From: Mesodorylaimus sp. YZB2_4
Lineage: Eukaryota; Nematoda; Enoplea; Dorylaimida; Dorylaimidae
Length of the DNA stretch: 64,000 nt
Assembly (NCBI GenBank): GCA_030248295.1
Contig: JASANH010000712.1
Span: 33,095 to 97,094 of the forward strand
Direction of reading: 5' to 3'
Shown: in pieces, positions 31,890 to 41,929 of the stretch
How positions within the stretch are numbered: the stretch's first letter is position 1
How the letters are laid out: every line of letters begins with the position of its first letter
Position numbers and translations under genes: made by a program
Notes under the pieces: model-generated
The model's database searches: none
What the model was told of the DNA's origin: nothing
The model's input: only the letters and a program-made list of their open reading frames with translations

Positions 31890-32642
31890 ACCAATGGAGC
31901 TGAAAAGATATAGAAATTAAAAAATGTTAGAATGTGCAGACTCAAGGCGTACCGTCATCTTCAGATTCACTCAGTCGAAAGCCAGGATTGATGATTACCA
32001 TGGGTGCCCCGGCATCATTTTGAGTAGGTGGATGAAACCTGGTGTCAATGGTTGAAGTAGGAAAAAGTGAATTTAGGCAGACCAAGTTTCACTTACTTCC
32101 TTTTTTAAATGATAAAAGCCAAGATACCAATGCACACTACATAGTGCTAGAACACCAAATACTGATCCAGCAATGATTGCGGTTCCAAAATGAAAACTTG
32201 TTGACCTGAATAAAAAATCAAACAAATTAAACTTACGTGTGTTTGGTCTCTATTTGTGCGGTGCTGTTAGTTTCTGCCGTGGTCCACAAAATAATATTGG
32301 AAGTAGTAGGTGGCAAGGTGTTTGTTGTGCCAGAACAGTCTATGGCCATAGGAAGGCGCGCGCAAAGTCCCTGATCCATTACTCTAATGGGTCTTCTCTC
32401 GTTAGCCCAGGTTGAGCAGTCTGTCACGACGATCCATGGTCGAGGATGATGCTTTGAATAGTACTGAAGCGAGTTTCTTTCTGGACAGCAGCGTAAGAGA
32501 TACTTCCACGACATTGAATTTCTGTTTTGCCGCAGTAGAAGGCAGCGGAAGCCGTACCAATAAAAATACAGAGCAAGATAATAATTTTCCGAAAATGTAT
32601 TTGTGTTAAGTTAAAGGCCTTATATACGTTTGGTAGGTTCAT
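31890..32642 (-). pseudogene. putative membrane glycoprotein (signal peptide + TM), spliced
   Basis: Minus strand. An N-terminal frame (from 32,642) has a strong hydrophobic leader IIILLCIFIGTASA and then Cys residues. A second frame (32,514-32,233) adds Cys- and Thr-rich ectodomain-like sequence. A 31-nt GT-AG intron (32,236-32,206) joins it in phase to an exon with a clear transmembrane helix (AIIAGSVFGVLALC) near 32,110-32,190. A second donor lies near 32,093. TATATAAGG at about 32,622-32,630 means the ATG at 32,642 may be upstream of the message start; no other ATG precedes the leader. It could be a Polinton surface protein, or the env of the neighbouring BEL/Pao element in opposite orientation. 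No homolog is recognised. Confidence 0.4.
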
Positions 32643-32663
32643 TTTCGAGCATCATATAGAGGA

Positions 32664-35590
32664 TTGGTGCGGATGCGGACAGGATTGGTCTATTATCTAC
32701 CACACGATCCAGTGATCACTCCGCACAAGACGACGACCAAGGTCCGCATTGTATATGATGGGTCAGCCAAAGCAAGCAGGCACGAGCGCAGCCTCAATGA
32801 GCGGCTGTACCAGGGTCCTGTCGTTCTCGACGATCTAGCCCAGCTGCTCATACGGTTCCGCACGCACAAGGTGGCATTGGTAGCAGACATAGAGAAGGCG
32901 TTTCTGCAGGTGGGCCTCCAACCAAATTCGCGAGACGTGGTGCGATTTGTCTGGCTGAAGAATCTGGAGAAAGAGCCAACGGACAACAATATCATAGAAT
33001 ATCGATTTGCCCGCGTCCCGTTTGGTGTGATCTCGAGCCCATTCCTTCTTGAATCTACGATCAATCAGCACCTCGGGATCAAGGGCGGCGAAGTAGTGCA
33101 GACAATCCGAAGCAACCTTTACGTTGACAATGTGATCACAGGCGTAGAAACCGAAGAAAAGGCTATAAATTTCTATCAAGAGGCCAAACGACTTTTTGAT
33201 AGCATCTATGAATTTGCGGGAATGGAATTCCAATAGTGTCCAGTTCCGGAGCGCGATCGCAGAGGAGGATCAGGCGAATCAAGAGGAAACTAAGGTACTT
33301 GGAGTCACTTGGAACACGAATAAAGATACCCTGGCTATTCGATGTCCCGAGGCGAGCCAAGTTGGCAACAAGCGTCAAGTCTTAAGGACGATTCACCAAG
33401 TGTTTGATCCACTCGGGCTGGTTTGTCCAATTACAGTGCAGGCGAGGGCGTTCTTTCAAGGCCTGTGGGATGGTGCGCTCAAATGGGATGATCAATTGTC
33501 AAGCGAACAACGTGATTGCTGGTCACAGATTCAGGAGCACCTAACAAAAGTCCGAGAGATTCGTATCCCAAGGTATGTGGGGACAACCTGCAAGTAGTCG
33601 GTTCAACTCCACGCTTTCTGCGATGCGTCGGAAAGGGCGTATGGTGCGTGCGTCTATGTGTGCCTTCCAGATGAAGGCCGCAGTCATCTAGTTTTCGCAA
33701 AAAGTCGAATGAAGCCAAGGCGTATAGACAAAGCAAAACGGCCCCAACCAACTATCCCACGATTGGAGCTGCTGGCAGTACAAGTTGGAGCGCGGATAAT
33801 CAAATTTGTACGCGATGGCATCAGGATATCAGTCAGTGGCAATTATGTTTGGACGGACTCTCAATGTGTTCCGCAGTGGTTACGATCAAACAAGCCACTT
33901 TCACTTTTTGAAGAAAATCGAATCAGGGCTATCAAACAAGATGATCAGCTGCAATTTCGGTATGTGCCAACCTCGAGCAACCCAGCTGACATTCTATCGC
34001 GTGGGCAATCGGCTGAAGATTTATGCAGCAACAACCAATGGTGGCATGGTCCAAGCTTCTTGGCACTCGATCGAGAGCAATGGCCGGATATGGGAACTGT
34101 AACCCAGAAAGAGGATGACAGTCAAACCGAGGTGCAACTGGCGGAGGTGGCAACAATGGTAGCGGCCGACAGCCTTCCATGGGTTGACACAGTGTGCGAG
34201 GAAGATCGTTTTGGAAGCTACCAAAAGCTTATCAGGGTCACCAGTTTGTGTATTCGCTTTATCGCGAAGGTCAAGAAGAAACTGGAAGAACGGCAGATTG
34301 GGGTTCGCAAACAACTGCGAGGGCTTAGGCGGAGCATCGATCAAATCACAGCTGAAAAAATACAAGAGGCGGAGCAAGTGTGGACCAGGGCAATCCAGAT
34401 GAAGTATTTCGTTAAGGAGAGCAGTATTTTGGGAAGTGGCGGCGAAACTTGGCTCAGTGGTCAACTCCCACTGTGGCTGGACGCCAGGGGAATAATACGG
34501 TTCAAAGGTCGATTAAAGAACGCCGCGATTCTAGAAGAGGCAAAGAATCCAAATACTACTGCCACGAGGGTCCAAGTTTACAACACTCATCATCGAAGAC
34601 ATTTATCAACGGATGCTGCATTAAGGGGTCGCAACGACGCTGGCTCAATTCGCCAGCGATACTGGGTACAATAAGGCCGGTCTGAGGTGTTTCGATGCCT
34701 GCAAAGCTGCCTTATTAGTCGCCGGTATGATGGAGGCCCACTCAAGCCACCCCCATCACCAAATTTGCCAGGCGCCCGAGTGATACTATCAAGGCCATTG
34801 TCCGCCGTCGGAATCGACTGCTTTGGACCAGTCGTAGTCAGGGAAAAGGACAGAAGGATAGTCAAGAAGTGGCTGTGCATCGCCAACTGCATGGCCACCA
34901 AGGCAATTTTCCTCGATGTGATCGAAGATATGTCAGGCGAGCAAATGGTCTTTTTTCTCAGGCGATTCGTGGCCAGGTATGGAAAGCCCCACCGGATGTT
35001 ATCCGACAACGGTGGCAATTTCAAGTCGGCCATAGTTCAGAAATTTGCGGCGCAAAACGGAATTCAGTGGGATTTCATTGTGGAGAAAGCTCCTTGGATG
35101 GGTGGATTCTATGAGCGACTAATTTATACGGTCAAGCAAGCATATCGGAAAACAGTGGGCCAGAAGCTTCTAACAACGACGCAACTACGAACCGTTCTGG
35201 ATGAGGTATCGGAAGCAGTCAACAATCGCCGCCTAGTATACGTCGGGAATGATCAACCAGGCGTCGAATATCTAACGCCATCCCACTTCATCAAGCCGCA
35301 ATGTCTTTATGAAAGCAATGTCAATGGCGACAATGAGGTCAAGGTCCTCCAAGAAATGTGGCGTAAGGGGCGAGAAGTGGCAAACAGATTCTGGTTAATG
35401 GCAAAACGAGTATCTCACAGCGCTGCGGGAACAGCACATATATCAAATTCGATGTGGTCGCATAGGACGCAACCATGAGCCGCAAGTGGGAGAACTCGTT
35501 CACATCCAAGACACGGGCAAGCCACGCGGACAATGGGATCTGGGGCGAATCACGGCAATGGGGAGACACAAAATATTTTCTAGTTTTATT
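32664..35590 (+). pseudogene. pol: BEL/Pao retrotransposon pol fragment inside the Polinton
   Basis: Segments 32,664-33,236 (RT: VRIVYDGSAK, VADIEKAFLQV, active site YVDN), 33,196-33,597 (connection), 33,658-34,674 (RNase H-like PRLELLAVQVGA, WTDSQ; zinc-binding region) and 34,687-35,478 (integrase: GIDCFGP, SDNGGNF, WMGGFYERL) follow BEL/Pao order. A last piece (35,475-35,560) matches the short C-terminal domain after BEL integrases. Breaks: frame changes near 33,220 and 34,680, stops at 33,595 and 35,476. Gag, protease and LTRs are absent, so this is a truncated insertion or recombinant. YVDN in place of YVDD is common in BEL elements. Confidence 0.8.
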
Positions 35591-36132
35591 CAAAATGTCA
35601 GCCATTTTACAGAGACTGGCAGGACATGACGCTGATAAACACTTTCAGGTACACCAGCAGATTGCAGCATGGTCATAAATTTGTCAATGTACACAGGAGC
35701 ATGTGTGGGAATTGAATTAAAAACGTATCGTAAATAATCAATAACATGCGCACCAACCATACCATCAGTAAAGACCACACGTTCAGCATGATTTATGGAA
35801 GACGCAATATAAGGCATGATGATAGCAGCCCTGGTTCGATAAGCTTTTGGTAAAAGACTGATCAAGTCACTAGCTTCACTTGGTTTTTCTTCTAGTTGAG
35901 CTTCTGCCACTTCCGATATGACTGGCGAGGGTTGTGGAATTGGTGACTGATTCATAGGGGGATCTGTTGTTGATCTTTCAGTCGCCTCCATTCTGCCACG
36001 GGCACCAATACCATTTCTCTCGACATAAGGTAAGGTTATTTGCAATAATATTGGGACGAATCGAAACCCTTTTGTTTTGATCAAATGCCTTTCCCTGGCT
36101 AACGTTTTGTGACGATTAGCCAAGATGGACAA
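35590..36132 (-). CDS. Polinton conserved protein next to capsid gene, truncated
   Basis: About 180 codons, minus strand, 60 nt downstream of the capsid stop. No ATG opens it; the frame begins from a TTG near 36,132, so an upstream exon is likely. After a Pro/Ser/Glu-rich linker it has the pattern LLPKAYRTRAAIIMPYI ... VFTDGMVGAHVIDYLRYV ... GVPESV. The protein at 53,215-54,253 shows the same layout (IPAKRRNAANIFL, GEIIMDGKL). Known: a protein of this layout recurs beside Polinton structural genes in animals; its role is not established. Its C-terminus runs into the BEL/Pao junction near 35,580-35,600. Confidence 0.55.
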   Translation of the reverse strand: MSILANRHKTLARERHLIKTKGFRFVPILLQITLPYVERNGIGARGRMEATERSTTDPPMNQSPIPQPSPVISEVAEAQLEEKPSEASDLISLLPKAYRTRAAIIMPYIASSINHAERVVFTDGMVGAHVIDYLRYVFNSIPTHAPVYIDKFMTMLQSAGVPESVYQRHVLPVSVKWLTF

Positions 36133-36192
36133 TGGGCGTCAGTGCTTGATTGATTTTGCTTTATTCCTTGAATATTAATTTTTATGGTGCGA

Positions 36193-37443
36193 TCAAAAAG
36201 CAGCAAACACAAAATGACCAATGGGCGTTGCAAGAACAGAACTGTCATAGTCAATTTTCAAACGTAGGTTGCCGTACTCGTTGATCGGCTTCAAAGTACT
36301 CTCACATTCGTCAAAGCGTTCCAAGTTAAAACACATGATGGTTAAGTAATTGCCATAATTTTTATAACTGATTTCCGACATGCCCGCTTTTTCCAGAGAG
36401 CAGCCCGAGTTCAGAAAATAGTCCAAGTACATGCGTACATAATCATTTTTTACAAAGTCAGACTGGTATGGAGCTGTAACCATTAGGCCATTTTTCTCCA
36501 GGGTGACGTTTTTCATATTGTATGGTTGGAACATGAAAGGGTTGTTGGCTATAGGCCCGGCGGAGTCACGTTGCATAAACTGAACAATTTCCAGGCGAGA
36601 AGGCAGTAAGCCCTCATAGATGCAAGCGTCCACCGATAAGACATTTTCAGGTACAATCAATGGTTTAAGGATGGTGTCATTGAAGCTATAGGCGGCCGGC
36701 GTGGTCATCAGACGTCGCTCCATGACGGCGAAGGACGTGTCGCGCAGTCTGATGCGGCGGACGTGCAAATATGCCCGTTTAATGGTAACTGTTAAATCTT
36801 CTTTTTTAGCTGGATCGAACATGTACAAAATGAAGGCCTTTGGATCTCGTCGGAACAGGCGAATGACCATCTCGACCCCTGGAATCATATATTTACGAAT
36901 CTTGAAAAAGTCCAGCTGAATAGGCCCGATCAGGTGCCCAGTGCCACTGTCATAGTATGGCTTGGAGGTGTTCAATAATTCGGGTGAGAGTCCTTGCAGG
37001 CCACCATCGTACCACCCACTGCCACTCAACCACGATTTTCTTTGATCATACGAGTAATTAGACAGAACATCCAAATAAGCACTCCAGGGCAAGCAGCTGC
37101 TGTTTTGCAGAACCAGTTGATTGTTTAAATGAACAGTCACACCAGAAAACATGGACATTAACACATTCGGTACCAAGCCGATTTGTTTTGTCCTGGGTAT
37201 GCCTTTCTCCGTTTTTTTATCAGTTACATACTGGATTTCCATGTGCAATTCCAGGAGAGCAGGCGACAAATCAGTGAACCAGTTGGGGATGCTAGGGATA
37301 CAAAATTCCAAGGCAGTATTTACATCATTATTAGGCAAAGACACATTGACAGGTATAATTTCTTTACGACTCTCGGATACACTTCTTTCTTCTGGCGGAT
37401 CAGAGAACACGTCCAAGTCCACAGTAGTATCTAGTCGATTCAT
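36193..37443 (-). CDS. MCP: Polinton double-jelly-roll-type major capsid protein
   Basis: Intact 416-codon minus-strand ORF with ATG 37,443 and stop 36,193. Seen: ALEFCIPSIPNWFTDLSPA near residue 45, a MSMFSGVTVHLNNQLV stretch near 95, PWSAYLDVLSNYSYDQRKSWL near 120, then many alternating hydrophobic strands and a hydrophobic end. Known: this sequence (beta-strand, VxLNxxLV, Y-x-AY-x-x-LL-x-Y) is the N-terminal hallmark of the capsid-like proteins in nematode and other metazoan Mavericks (the F54H12.2-like family). It is shorter than most relatives (about 450-600). It overlaps the upstream basic gene by ATGA. Best preserved gene in copy A. Confidence 0.7.
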   Translation of the reverse strand: MNRLDTTVDLDVFSDPPEERSVSESRKEIIPVNVSLPNNDVNTALEFCIPSIPNWFTDLSPALLELHMEIQYVTDKKTEKGIPRTKQIGLVPNVLMSMFSGVTVHLNNQLVLQNSSCLPWSAYLDVLSNYSYDQRKSWLSGSGWYDGGLQGLSPELLNTSKPYYDSGTGHLIGPIQLDFFKIRKYMIPGVEMVIRLFRRDPKAFILYMFDPAKKEDLTVTIKRAYLHVRRIRLRDTSFAVMERRLMTTPAAYSFNDTILKPLIVPENVLSVDACIYEGLLPSRLEIVQFMQRDSAGPIANNPFMFQPYNMKNVTLEKNGLMVTAPYQSDFVKNDYVRMYLDYFLNSGCSLEKAGMSEISYKNYGNYLTIMCFNLERFDECESTLKPINEYGNLRLKIDYDSSVLATPIGHFVFAAF

Positions 37444-37678
37444 TTCTTTTTCTGGACCTTCTTACTCTTCTTGCTAACTCGTTCGCGTTTTAATGAACGC
37501 TTCCAAACCACCGACTTGGAGGACCTTTGAATTTTAGGCTTACGAATCTTTCTTTCTGTCCTTTCTTTCTTTCTGTTTTCTTTCTGGCCGTCTTGGAAGA
37601 ATTGGTTTTACCAAACAAGGAATACAAGTGCAAACGATCAACTGGCTGGTTAGTACGAGCACGAGGCTGCTCTGCCAT
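37440..37678 (-). pseudogene. small Lys/Arg-rich core-like protein
   Basis: ATG 37,678, minus strand, about 79 codons. The start (MAEQPRARTNQ) is in one frame. After the Lys-rich AAAG tract near 37,550-37,570 the frame must change to continue into a second basic stretch (KRERVSKKSKK) that stops at TGA 37,442-37,440, overlapping the capsid ATG as ATGA. The shift is either an indel in the repeat tract or frameshifting. Inferred: a protamine-like or adenovirus-core-like DNA-condensing protein, from charge and position only. Confidence 0.4.
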
Positions 37679-37995
37679 GACTATGAAACATGAAAATATT
37701 ACGGATATTTATTCCTACACTGCACTTTTTGTGCTCCAATGAAGTGAGAATAGGAGTATCATTCAAGATTGCTCACGAAAATGCAAAACAACCAAAGGAA
37801 CGGCATCTGAAGACAAGTTTTTTCCATTGATATCAGTGATATGACAAGTAATTGTAGAAATGCTGTTAGCTAAAAGACAAACGTAAGTACGCTAAAACAT
37901 CACTGGGCACACTGGAGTATACGCCCACCACAGGCACCATCCTGTCATTATACAGAGCACATTTTGACAATGACGACTTCTCACTTTCACTCGTC

Positions 37996-38095
37996 TATTT
38001 ATAAAAGTTCTTGGCCAGCTATGACGTCATATGAACGTGTCCAGACTTGTCTGAATCTAAAAAGCTATATAAGGCGGCTGTTAGCCAGAAAAATC
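37996..38095 (+). promoter_or_regulatory. promoter of the 38.2-kb gene
   Basis: TATTTATAAAAG at 37,997-38,008, a palindromic CRE-type ATGACGTCAT at 38,021-38,030 and TATATAAGG at 38,067-38,075, about 95 nt before the gene's ATG. The CRE/TATA spacing is typical of a strong pol II promoter. Confidence 0.6.
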
Positions 38096-38166
38096 ATTGT
38101 CTTTCCTTGTTTCGGTACTGGAAGGTTGGTCCAATTTTCGCTCTCGTGAATGAACTACCCGAAAAA

Positions 38167-38658
38167 ATGGCCTTCTCCAAGTTCAATCATAACGCTTTGG
38201 AAGCCTAAGTTCATTTGGTCCAGGATAATCACCACGTGGCATTACAAATGGAAGAACCGCCCATACTACCCGAATTCACCGCCCTGTTGGCTGGAACTCC
38301 AGATGCCATTATGAAGAATCAACACGGTGGCAAGTGGCCGGTTTTGGTCAAGTCAGTTTGGCAAACCAGCATGGGGAGATTGAAGACTGTGGGAAGGATC
38401 GCCAAGAAAAGGAGCAACTTCTATTTGGAGCAGGAGAATGACAAGTGGAAAGTGGAACCGTTTACGCCAGTCTATTTTGCTTGCTTGAACATTATGATGT
38501 TGTACGGTTATGAAAATATGGACGTGATATGTCACAGTGACAGGAATGAGAGCATTTTAGTTGTGTCTATGAGATTGGACAGAGAAGCCTATGCTAGTAA
38601 CATGGACGCTTTGAAAATGTATTTGTCTCAAGGCATGGATGTGGTGGATATGTTCTGA
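38167..38658 (+). pseudogene. Polinton small protein P1, paralog of the 43.9-kb gene
   Basis: ATG 38,167 is about 95 nt after a TATA box. An in-frame TAA at codon 14 (38,206) interrupts an otherwise open frame to TGA at 38,656-38,658 (about 163 codons). It has KWPVLVKSVWQ, KTVGRIAKKRSNFYLEQEN, a hydrophobic LNIMML and a Met/Asp-rich end. The same layout (WPVLVK, KTI-ELVNQR, YFLERNENG) is in the gene at 43,887-44,374, so the two are paralogs. A second copy lies at 56,261-56,675 (minus). No known domain. Both members are transcribed away from the basic/structural genes. Confidence 0.6.
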
Positions 38659-38734
38659 CAGGCTTAAAATCAGTGTGCTCGGATGCTGGTTACCGTGAAA
38701 ATGACAAAAAAAACTTGTATACTTTTATTCTTAT

Positions 38735-39110
38735 CAACTACACATTCCATAAGCAGAAGCTAACGCAGAAAGATGTGACAAAACGTGATTTAATCTTATG
38801 TTTTTTCAAAATCATTTGTCGCTGGCAATGATTGGAAGTTTTCATACTGCATTTGTGATAGGTGGCAAACAGACCACCCGTTTCGTTGGTGAAACAAATC
38901 TGTTAATCAGCAGCAGGGAGCAAGGTGGTATTTTGTAGTCGATTTGGTCGTCCCTTGATAATTTCCTTGGGTGATGGCACGAAAGGTAAGGTGCTTCCCA
39001 AAACGGTCATGATCACCAGAAAGATAATACTGCCGATAATTTTTTTTCTTATGGTCTGACCTACAGCGGAAGCGGCAGCTTCCGTCCACCTCACGTTAAG
39101 CTGAATCCAT
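38735..39110 (-). pseudogene. small membrane protein of Polinton A
   Basis: Minus strand; ATG near 39,110, then in-frame TAA at codon 5 and another TAA near 38,904. Between them lies a transmembrane helix (IIGSIIFLVIMTVLG) preceded by basic residues and followed by Pro-rich sequence; downstream, a Cys-containing tail. Copy B (55,811-56,160) lacks both stops but has a one-base deletion in the helix. The shared ancestor was a roughly 120-residue membrane protein, perhaps a virion membrane component. No family recognised. Confidence 0.5.
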
Positions 39111-39189
39111 TTTATTCTGGTCCGAGCACATGCACATTCATTATATGGAAATGAGCACTCAGGTAAACGGATACGTCATGATCACTGGG

Positions 39190-39549
39190 CGAACACGAAA
39201 AGCAAAAGTATGGCAGTGCACAGCATGGTCAGTACAAGTACACTTTTCACTGTTGGGCTAGAATCAGTCTGGAACATTAGGAAATCATCCCAAGTACGAT
39301 TCTCGATCCACGTCCGTAGTTGTGTTAGAATAGGAGACCAATAGATGAATCAGAAACTCGGCATTTGTAGGGGCGAATCGGGCGTAGTGGGCAACCAAGG
39401 CGTAGAATGCCACAATTCTCTGCCATGTGATACCACTGGCGAACTACCCGACGTATGGCCCATGCGTATTGATAAGGTGGCGGACCAGCGTCACCAATGC
39501 TCCACAAAATCAAATCCCTGACAACTTGACTCGTTACCAAACCGGCCAT
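39190..39549 (-). pseudogene. small protein with C-terminal membrane helix
   Basis: ATG 39,549 (minus), TATAAAAG about 50 nt upstream (39,597-39,606). The first frame runs to 39,325; a frame change near 39,335 continues into a segment ending with a hydrophobic helix (VLTMLCTAILLL) near 39,200-39,240. Copy B (55,374-55,740) preserves the same helix, with an early TGA. Function unknown. Confidence 0.45.
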
Positions 39550-39944
39550 TCCCAGAGAGAACAAAGCTGACAGTAATTGAAAGTAACTGCGACTCCGCTT
39601 TTATAGCCGCTAAGTTGCTCGGATGTGCTTCGAAAATATTCAAAAATGCTGCCTGAACATCCCATGCACTTGAATTCGAGATGGCGCCTCACCTATTTGA
39701 ATTCGCTCATTCTAGGTCCCATTTTAAAATGCCTTCAGACTTTTATACATTATGCCAGGCTTACAGTACAGTCATGGTGACTTTGTGGGAGGCAGTATGA
39801 GTGGCCAGCCAACAAGTTGATACCAGACTCGTGTATTCTACACTAAAATATGATATCATTATGCGAGAATAACAAGAACATACATCACACGCAAAACGCG
39901 AAGGCACATCATTTCTGTAAAGTATCTCAAAGAAACAACAGAAA

Positions 39945-40271
39945 TTACGATTCCCACCTAGCCTGTTCACGCGGATGAGCCGTGTGAACGTATCCGCCTT
40001 TGACGACCACATGAAGGAAATTGGTGAATATTTGTGCTCGATCATCGAACCCAATCACGAAATCGAAGCGATGACGAATGATCATTGTTCTCCCGCTCGT
40101 ATAGGCACTCCCGTCCTCTTCATAGGCCGTTCCAAACTCGATGGTCCGTCGGATAAGTTTCAACCACTTCTCGACCACAAAATACGATGGCGAATACTGT
40201 CGACCGATTTGGGTGGCGCTCAATTCATATCCATGGATCATCCCGATTTTTCTCACAGCCCAGGCGGGCAT
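39945..40271 (-). CDS. hypothetical Polinton protein, 108 codons
   Basis: Intact minus-strand ORF with ATG 40,271, TATAAAAT 110 nt upstream (40,381-40,388) and a cluster of GGGTGA words beyond it. Seen: an aromatic/basic start, then RRTIEFGTAYEEDGSAYTSG and a hydrophobic end. Copy B keeps the last 70 codons (54,765-54,979) nearly unchanged but with a different upstream sequence. Conservation between copies with a complete promoter supports a real gene. No domain recognised. Confidence 0.55.
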   Translation of the reverse strand: MPAWAVRKIGMIHGYELSATQIGRQYSPSYFVVEKWLKLIRRTIEFGTAYEEDGSAYTSGRTMIIRHRFDFVIGFDDRAQIFTNFLHVVVKGGYVHTAHPREQARWES

Positions 40272-40389
40272 AACAACACAGTAGCCAGTTACACTTTTAA
40301 TCTACATTGCCTTGATGAACAAAGAGCTTTATCTGACGGATCAAAAACTGCTCAACTGACAAGCTCGGCTTGGCCATCGCATTTTATAG

Positions 40390-40535
40390 GTGTCTGAGGA
40401 TGGGTGATCTTGCGGGTGATCTTATGGCGATCTTACGGGTGAAGTCTGATGGGTGACATTTCTGGTGGGTGCTCTTTTTGATTTGGCACTGGACCGATGC
40501 CTATGGGTGACTTTCCTGATGGGTGTTCTTTTTCG
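40390..40535. promoter_or_regulatory. GGGTGA repeat cluster upstream of the 40.3-kb gene
   Basis: Seven GGGTGA/GGGTGC/GGGTGT words (GGGTGATCTTGCGGGTGATC and others) in 140 bp, the same word family as in the TIRs (there as TCACCC) and at 42,905-43,070 and 43,690-43,800. Likely a shared enhancer. Confidence 0.55.
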
Positions 40536-40745
40536 AATTTTTCTTGCAGCCATCAGCCACATATCAGCTATTTAAAAAACTGGCGGGAATTATAAATGAC
40601 TTTATAATTTAGCATGCTTCGCTTCCTATCTTTTGTCTTTTCCAACTTTTTCAAACGACCCAGGATCCCATTCAAACAAGAATATCATTTTTCAACGTTT
40701 TTTCCAACAAAAATCACCGATAACATTCTCTCAAAAATACAATCT

Positions 40746-41565
40746 TCAACTTTCATCATTCAAAGCTACCACATGTCCGACACGTCCATTGATATACTGT
40801 ACGACTCTGGTCACCCTGCCCTCCACCAACGTGAACTCGGCGCCCACCATTACCCGAATCACTTGGCCGGTTGTCGTCGGAAAGTCAGGCATGCTTTGCC
40901 CGAGCCAGGACGTAATGATTGTACGGTCCTGTGGGGGCACGGTGGGATCGACGGCAACGGGTACGACGACGATGGCGCCCGTGACTGATTTCTGTAAATG
41001 TAGAAAAGGCTTATTCTGAAAACATTAAGTCAACAATTGGTGCTCCAAAATGACTAGGTTTTATATGAATCGAAAATGATCCCATAAAAGTTCTCAGGCA
41101 AGGATATCTGGTCTCCCATAAATAAAAGCTGCTTACCGTGAGATCCTCCATGTCCTGCATGACCGGCGGAGTGGTGGCTCCGCCTGAGGTGACAGTGGAC
41201 TGCGTGGCGGTAGGATCGGCGGTGGACGCAGTGGCGGCGGTGGACGCGGTGGCAGGAGGGGCGGCGGACGCGGTGGCGGGAGGGGCGGCGGACGCGGTGG
41301 CAAGAGGGGCGGTGGACGCAGTGGCGGCAGTGGACACGATGGGAACGGCGGCGGAGGACGCAGCGGCGGGAGGTGTGGCGGTGCTGGACGCAGTGGCGCT
41401 GGTGGTGGCGGCGACCAACTTCCTCTGCTGAGAAGAAATGAGAGTAAAGTTGTGAAATTGTAATTGGTCAATAGGCTGACTTTTCTGGCTACAGAGGACA
41501 ACGTGCTGAGGTGAGACTGGAAACCCATTACTTCTAAGGAGGGTCTCGATGTTCACCCAGGCCAT
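40746..41565 (-). CDS. spliced Ala/Thr-rich structural-like protein
   Basis: Minus strand. ATG 41,565 is about 30 nt after TATAAGGG (41,592-41,600). Exon 1 runs 41,565-41,137 and has an N-terminal globular part, then about 90 residues of Ala/Thr/Ser/Pro repeats (TASAAPPA), ending DMEDLT at a GTAAGC donor. Intron 41,136-40,992 (145 nt, ending ACAG) is phase 0. Exon 2, 40,991-40,746, gives a beta-strand-like segment (GAIVVVPVAVD, TIITSWLGQSMPDF, VIRVMVGAEFTLVEG). Without splicing the frame would stop at 41,011. The long flexible repeat is reminiscent of a fibre or tether; that is only inference. Confidence 0.5.
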
Positions 41566-41621
41566 AATGACATACTGTACATATGTCCCTTATACTCGAG
41601 CGGTATGGACATTATTTATTA

Positions 41622-41879
41622 TTAGTTGGCTAAAGCCACAGGCATAAAAGGCAAGTGAAGTGCACTCATTTTACGGAAATTTTTCCGCTTGTATTCAGCG
41701 TGCTTTTTTTCCGTCATTCGTTCTCTTTCCTCGGCCCTTGTACGCCGACCACGGCCTGGGGCCTTCAACCAGTGCACTTCGGCCATGTGTCTGGAGCGAT
41801 GGGCGGCTCCTTTCATGATGGCCGTGAACTGTTTTCCCATCGATGGATCAACGTAGCTGAAAAAATAAAGCATTAGGCT
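41622..41879 (-). CDS. basic small protein, probable last exon
   Basis: Minus strand; a TTTTTTCAG acceptor near 41,864 precedes YVDPSMGKQFTAIMKGAAH, then a strongly basic stretch (GRGRRTRAEERERMTEKK) and a hydrophobic end, stop 41,622. The upstream exon was not identified. Charge suggests nucleic-acid binding. No family recognised and no counterpart in copy B. Confidence 0.35.
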   Translation of the reverse strand, partial: SLMLYFFSYVDPSMGKQFTAIMKGAAHRSRHMAEVHWLKAPGRGRRTRAEERERMTEKKHAEYKRKNFRKMSALHLPFMPVALAN

Positions 41880-41929
41880 CATTATCACATGTGCCGCCTG
41901 ATCTCAGACTCAGTATCAGACACTATGCA

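Noticed and set aside
41133..41528. Proline/alanine-rich frames on both strands around the Ala/Thr repeat
   Set aside because: They are shadows of the spliced gene 40,746-41,565, whose frame is supported by a TATA box, donor, acceptor and matching phase.
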